From the NCBI RefSeq assembly GCF_001591685.1, contig NZ_BCVJ01000021.1:1-32731 (forward strand): a stretch of DNA of 32,731 nt, in the 5' to 3' direction. The notes under the pieces are model-generated. The model saw nothing but the letters and a program-made list of their open reading frames with translations. It was not told the origin of the DNA and made no database searches. Both the position numbers and the translations under genes were made by a program. Positions 30,164 to 32,731 of this stretch are shown here, piece after piece. Source of the stretch: Ligilactobacillus murinus DSM 20452 = NBRC 14221 (GTDB lineage: Bacteria; Bacillota; Bacilli; Lactobacillales; Lactobacillaceae). Positions within the stretch are counted from its first letter, which is position 1; each line of letters starts with the position of its first letter.

Positions 30164-30867
30164 GGCAAGTTTTAGCTTTGATGGACCTAAAAATAAGGTT
30201 AGTATTTGCAAATATCCCTGTCTGTATGACATTGTTGATGCCAGTGGGGCTAACATTGAGCGCTAGAATGATATCAGGTAGTGATTTTTCAGAAGCTGAT
30301 GGTTTATTTTCGCTAGGGATGTCATTAAGTTTGAGTATAGTAATGGGAGCAGTATTGTTGGGAAGTTCGATGTTAGCTGAAGAAAAGGAAAAGCACACCT
30401 TGCGAGTTTTGATGACTAGTGGGATTTCAGGAAAACAATATATCATAGGAAGTCTAGTTCCTTATACTTTGATCGTTGAGGGGATCAATTTAGTCTTACT
30501 TCCAATTTGTAATGTACGACTTTCTCTAAGAAATTTCGTGTATTTTATTGGGATAACGCTTGTTACAACAGCGATTACGATGTTGTTGGGCTTTACGATC
30601 GGTATTATTTCTAAAAATACGACCGAAGCAAGTGCGTATGTGACGCCATTATTTTTGATCCTAGGGATGCTTCCGATATTTGGAACGTTGAATGAATTTG
30701 TAAAGATGTTTACTGATTGGGTCTATATGGGAATCTTAGTTGATTACGTAAAAGATATTTATGATTATCATTTAGATTTTCGTGATATTTTTGTGTTACT
30801 AGCCTGGTTGGGAGTAGACATCTGGGTGTTCATCAAAGCGTATCAAAAAAATGGATTAGATGAATAG
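30160..30867 (+). CDS. ABC transporter permease (ABC-2 type)
   Basis: 235 residues with about six predicted membrane helices. It shows the ABC-2 features: an N-terminal helix, then a cytoplasmic EEKEKHTLRVLMTSG segment (about 73-87), where the coupling region meets the ATPase, and a late LLGFTIGIISKNTTEASAY block. It forms a transporter with the preceding ATPase (4-bp overlap). Together with the frameshifted LytTR gene this is a common regulated exporter operon. The substrate is unknown. Confidence 0.85.
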   Translation: MRQVLALMDLKIRLVFANIPVCMTLLMPVGLTLSARMISGSDFSEADGLFSLGMSLSLSIVMGAVLLGSSMLAEEKEKHTLRVLMTSGISGKQYIIGSLVPYTLIVEGINLVLLPICNVRLSLRNFVYFIGITLVTTAITMLLGFTIGIISKNTTEASAYVTPLFLILGMLPIFGTLNEFVKMFTDWVYMGILVDYVKDIYDYHLDFRDIFVLLAWLGVDIWVFIKAYQKNGLDE

Positions 30868-31029
30868 ACACATGTGTGAAAAAATATCGTAAGTTTAGGG
30901 ATGAATTGTGTTTAAGAAAATTTGTTTGATGGAAGTGAGAGAAGCTGGTGTTAGTTGAATATACGGTTTTACTCGCTGAATAAAAATCACGTTATTTCGC
31001 GACATTCAAGCGGCATGCAACTATAGTTT

Positions 31030-31070
31030 ATAGCTTCCAGAGAAACTGAATTTCTGGAAGCTATTTTTTG
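31030..31070 (+). terminator. Strong intrinsic terminator
   Basis: ATAGCTTCCAGA (31030-31041) pairs perfectly with TCTGGAAGCTAT (31053-31064), followed by T's. It lies about 160 bp after the permease gene, so it may end that operon or a small RNA. Confidence 0.8.
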
Positions 31071-31222
31071 ATCGATAAATATCCGTCATAAAATAATTAT
31101 CTACGTCATTTTAACTGAGGTTAAGTAAGGGTTTCAGTACACGTCAATAGACGTCAAAATATTGATTTTAAGCGATTTTTGATTTTTTGAAACTCATTAT
31201 ATCGTACTACAAATCAATAAAA

Positions 31223-31246
31223 ACTCTACCTTTTACTCTACCTTTT
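31223..31246. repeat. Tandem 12-bp repeat ACTCTACCTTTT x2
   Basis: Two perfect adjacent copies at 31223-31234 and 31235-31246. Two ACGTCAA motifs lie about 75 bp to the left. Short direct repeats of this kind are seen near recombination sites, but no integrase is present here. Confidence 0.5.
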
Positions 31247-31278
31247 TTAGATAAATATATCATCTGGATATTGAAGTT

Positions 31279-31311
31279 AAGCCCTGCTATCATTTCGATG
31301 GCGGGGCTTTT
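31279..31311 (+). terminator. Intrinsic terminator upstream of cadD
   Basis: AAGCCCTGC (31279-31287) pairs with GCGGGGCTT (31301-31309) with one G-T pair, loop 13 nt, then T's. No gene is seen that it would terminate, so it may be a leftover from a lost gene. Confidence 0.65.
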
Positions 31312-31359
31312 TAATATTTGGTACACTAACTTCTTATCTATATTTTGGTGGATTTTAAG

Positions 31360-31388
31360 TTGATATCTACAAAGTTTAATGTTAGAAT
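31360..31388 (+). promoter_or_regulatory. Promoter of cadD-cadX
   Basis: TTGATA (31360-31365), 17 bp, TAGAAT (31383-31388). It is close to consensus and directly upstream of the operator-like dyad. Confidence 0.65.
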
Positions 31389-31390
31389 AT

Positions 31391-31410
31391 ATTCAAAAAT
31401 ATATTTGAAT
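31391..31410 (+). promoter_or_regulatory. CadC/CadX-type operator
   Basis: ATTCAAA (31391-31397) and TTTGAAT (31404-31410) form an inverted repeat with a 6-bp spacer, just after the -10 and before the cadD ribosome site. It resembles the cad operator bound by the ArsR-family regulator CadC, which blocks transcription until Cd or another metal binds. Confidence 0.65.
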
Positions 31411-31420
31411 GAGGTGTTTT

Positions 31421-32035
31421 ATGATTCAAAATGTTGTTACTTCAATAATCCTGTATTCTGGGACAGCCGTAGACTTACTTATTATTCTAATGTTATTTTT
31501 TGCCAAAAGAAAAAGCAGAAAAGACATCATTAACATCTATTTAGGACAATTTCTAGGCTCTGTTAGTCTAATATTGCTAAGTTTGCTTTTTGCATTTGTC
31601 TTAAATTATATTCCTAGTAAAGAGATTTTAGGTTTACTCGGTTTGATTCCAATTTTCCTAGGCCTCAAAGTTTTGCTTTTAGGAGATTCTGATGGAGAAG
31701 CCATTGCAAAAGATGGTTTGCGAAAAGACAATAAAAACCTGATTTTTCTAGTCGCTATGATTACTTTTGCAAGTTGTGGCGCTGACAATATTGGTGTCTT
31801 TGTCCCATATTTTACCACCTTAAATTTAGCGAATTTGATAGTGACTTTACTTACTTTTCTAGTCATGATTTATCTCTTGGTTTTTTCTGCCCAAAAATTG
31901 GCACAAGTCCCTTCTGTTGGAGAAACTTTGGAAAAATATAGCAGATGGTTTATTGCCGTTGTTTATTTAGGATTAGGGATATATATCCTGATTGAAAACA
32001 ACAGTTTTGACATGCTATGGACTGTGTTAGGCTAG
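31421..32035 (+). CDS. cadD: CadD family cadmium resistance transporter
   Basis: 204 residues with five or six predicted membrane helices, the CadD length. It confers cadmium resistance by efflux or sequestration at the membrane. Family motifs are the N-terminal MIQNVVTSIILYSGTAVDLL and the central FASCGADNIGVFVPYF, with a conserved Cys and Asp pair. I chose ATG 31421 because GAGG (31411-31414) is 6 nt upstream; ATG 31409 overlaps the operator. Codon use is AT-rich and without GATC, unlike the core genes. The regulator gene follows after 11 bp. Confidence 0.93.
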   Translation: MIQNVVTSIILYSGTAVDLLIILMLFFAKRKSRKDIINIYLGQFLGSVSLILLSLLFAFVLNYIPSKEILGLLGLIPIFLGLKVLLLGDSDGEAIAKDGLRKDNKNLIFLVAMITFASCGADNIGVFVPYFTTLNLANLIVTLLTFLVMIYLLVFSAQKLAQVPSVGETLEKYSRWFIAVVYLGLGIYILIENNSFDMLWTVLG

Positions 32036-32046
32036 GAGAAAATATT

Positions 32047-32352
32047 TTGAAAAAAGATAGTATCTGCCAAGTGAATGTTATAAATCAACAAAATGTTACA
32101 ACCGCAACGAACTACCTTGAAAAGGAAAAAGTCCAAAAATCACTTCGCATTTTATCAAAGTTTACCGATAATAAACAGATAAATATCATCTTTTATCTCC
32201 TTGCTGTTGAAGAACTCTGTGTCTGCGATATAGCCTGTTTACTAAATCTCAGTATGGCATCTGCCTCCCACCATCTTCGTAAACTAGCCAATCAAAACAT
32301 CTTGGACACTAGAAGAGAGGGGGAAAATTATATATTATTTTATAAAAGATGA
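32047..32352 (+). CDS. cadX: ArsR-family cadmium regulator CadX/CadC, C-terminus altered by frameshift
   Basis: 101 residues from TTG 32047 (AGGAG at 32034-32038; an ATG at 32017 lies inside cadD). It is a winged-helix repressor that binds the cad operator and is released by Cd, Pb or Zn. The ELCVCDIA metal motif and the SMASASHHLRKL recognition helix are clear. The family normally ends in FIKDDEIREFF-like residues. Here the frame stops at FYKR, but one base over, the DNA reads IKDEEIRDFFNQLG and then TAA at 32384-32386. One extra T in the run at 32338-32341 explains it. The DNA-binding and main metal motifs are kept, so partial function is possible. Confidence 0.85.
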   Translation: MKKDSICQVNVINQQNVTTATNYLEKEKVQKSLRILSKFTDNKQINIIFYLLAVEELCVCDIACLLNLSMASASHHLRKLANQNILDTRREGENYILFYKR

Positions 32353-32421
32353 GGAAATCAGAGATTTTTTTAATCAACTAGGATAAGAACTATTTTTACT
32401 ACTTTTCCATGTTTATAGGGG

Positions 32422-32731
32422 GGGTCTGTTGCAAAGTTTTAAATCTACTACCAAATAAGGTAGAATAATAGAAAAAGATAGCAGGAGGAATGACGATGAA
32501 TCCTTTTGAAGGAAAGCAATTTCAGCAGGATGTGATTATTGTAGCCGTGGGCTACTATCTTCGTTATAACCTTAGCTATCGTGAAGTTCAAGAAATCTTA
32601 TATGATCGTGGCATTAACGTTTCTCATACGACGATTTACCGTTGGGTGCAAGAATATGGTAAACTACTCTATCAAAATTGGAAAAAGAAAAATAAAAAAT
32701 CCTTTTATTCATGGAAAATGGATGAAACGTG
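32422..32731 (+). mobile_element. IS6-family insertion sequence (IS1216/ISS1-like), left part
   Basis: The left inverted repeat begins near 32422 (GGGTCTGTTGCAAAGTTTT), close to the GGTTCTGTTGCAAAGTTT end of ISS1 and IS1216. The transposase starts at 32496. The element runs past the window end. IS6 elements commonly carry resistance genes between two copies, and the cad module lies just to its left. Confidence 0.85.
32496..32731 (+). CDS. IS6-family transposase, 5' part
   Basis: 78 codons are visible; the gene continues past the window end. It begins MNPFEGKQFQQDVIIVAVGY, then a helix-turn-helix-like region (YREVQEILYDRGINVSHTTI), then KMDET with the first aspartate of the DDE catalytic triad. 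ATG 32496 has GGAGG (32484-32488) 7 nt upstream; ATG 32490 is too close. It is very close to IS1216/ISS1-type transposases of enterococci and lactococci, by my recollection. Confidence 0.9.
   Translation, partial: MNPFEGKQFQQDVIIVAVGYYLRYNLSYREVQEILYDRGINVSHTTIYRWVQEYGKLLYQNWKKKNKKSFYSWKMDET

Larger units (their letters stand above)
30868..31420. other. 553-bp gene-free region with terminators and short repeats
   Basis: No supported gene. It holds the palindrome ACACATGTGT just after the permease, a strong terminator (31030-31070), repeated ACGTCAA motifs (31141-31147 and 31151-31157), a tandem 12-mer (31223-31246), a second terminator (31279-31311) and the cad promoter/operator (31360-31410). 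GATC is absent from about 31075 onward. Confidence 0.7.

Noticed and set aside
31223..31246. CRISPR or long direct repeat array
   Set aside because: Only two adjacent 12-mers without spacers.
31212..31370. Minus-strand open frame ending KGRVKGRVFIDL, as an integrase remnant
   Set aside because: It has no good start, crosses a terminator and the cad promoter, and I cannot align it to a recombinase with confidence.
31345..31533. Short plus-strand frame overlapping the start of cadD
   Set aside because: It runs through the cad promoter and operator in a different frame, and cadD accounts for the region.

Overview
The window looks like a chromosomal segment from a low-to-mid GC lactic acid bacterium of the Lactobacillaceae. 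Ligilactobacillus is my best guess from gene content and order, but this is not proven. Signs are the order tdk-prfA-prmC-ywlC-upp-atpBEFHAGDC, a DUF1146 gene, murA, mbl-yidD-DUF2969-rodA, and a Gram-positive sufCDSUB operon. Strong Shine-Dalgarno sites and several GTG/TTG starts fit. The core genes are visibly rich in GATC.

Layout. 1-3741 is an accessory cluster of membrane proteins. It holds a tandem array of a five-helix family (the first copy is cut by the window edge), a Bax-inhibitor-1-like protein with an acidic tail, and two membrane-anchored paralogues that share the first third and differ after it. 3763-5862 carries murT-gatD on the minus strand, for lipid II amidation. 5863-6156 holds a long imperfect palindrome that restarts as a partial second copy. 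6157-10428 is the tdk-prfA-prmC-ywlC-upp housekeeping block; no glyA lies between ywlC and upp, where many lactobacilli have it. 10527-17154 is the complete eight-gene F1Fo ATP synthase operon with a recognisable promoter and terminator. 17231-22220 is a cell-envelope block (DUF1146, murA, mbl, yidD, DUF2969, rodA), followed by an ArsC/Spx-like gene and a convergent C26-type amidase. 23063-28309 is the sufCDSUB Fe-S assembly operon, whose promoter overlaps a 25-bp dyad that resembles a Fur-family box.

From 28310 on the DNA is more AT-rich and accessory. A frameshifted regulator (degenerate ABC-ATPase domain plus LytTR DNA-binding domain) precedes an ABC ATPase/permease pair. Then comes about 550 bp without a gene, holding two terminators and short direct repeats, and a cadmium-resistance module: cadD with its own promoter and CadC/CadX-type operator, and an ArsR-family cadX whose C-terminus is altered by an apparent one-base insertion. 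The window ends inside an IS6-family element of the IS1216/ISS1 type. The cad segment contains no GATC between about 31075 and 32600, unlike the core, which supports separate ancestry.

How the genes work together. murT/gatD, murA, mbl and rodA serve peptidoglycan synthesis and cell shape; the atp operon maintains proton motive force; suf builds Fe-S clusters; the right end is a mobile metal-resistance island. The most unusual parts are the left membrane-protein array, the palindromic repeat before tdk, the suf operator, and the two frameshifted regulators.
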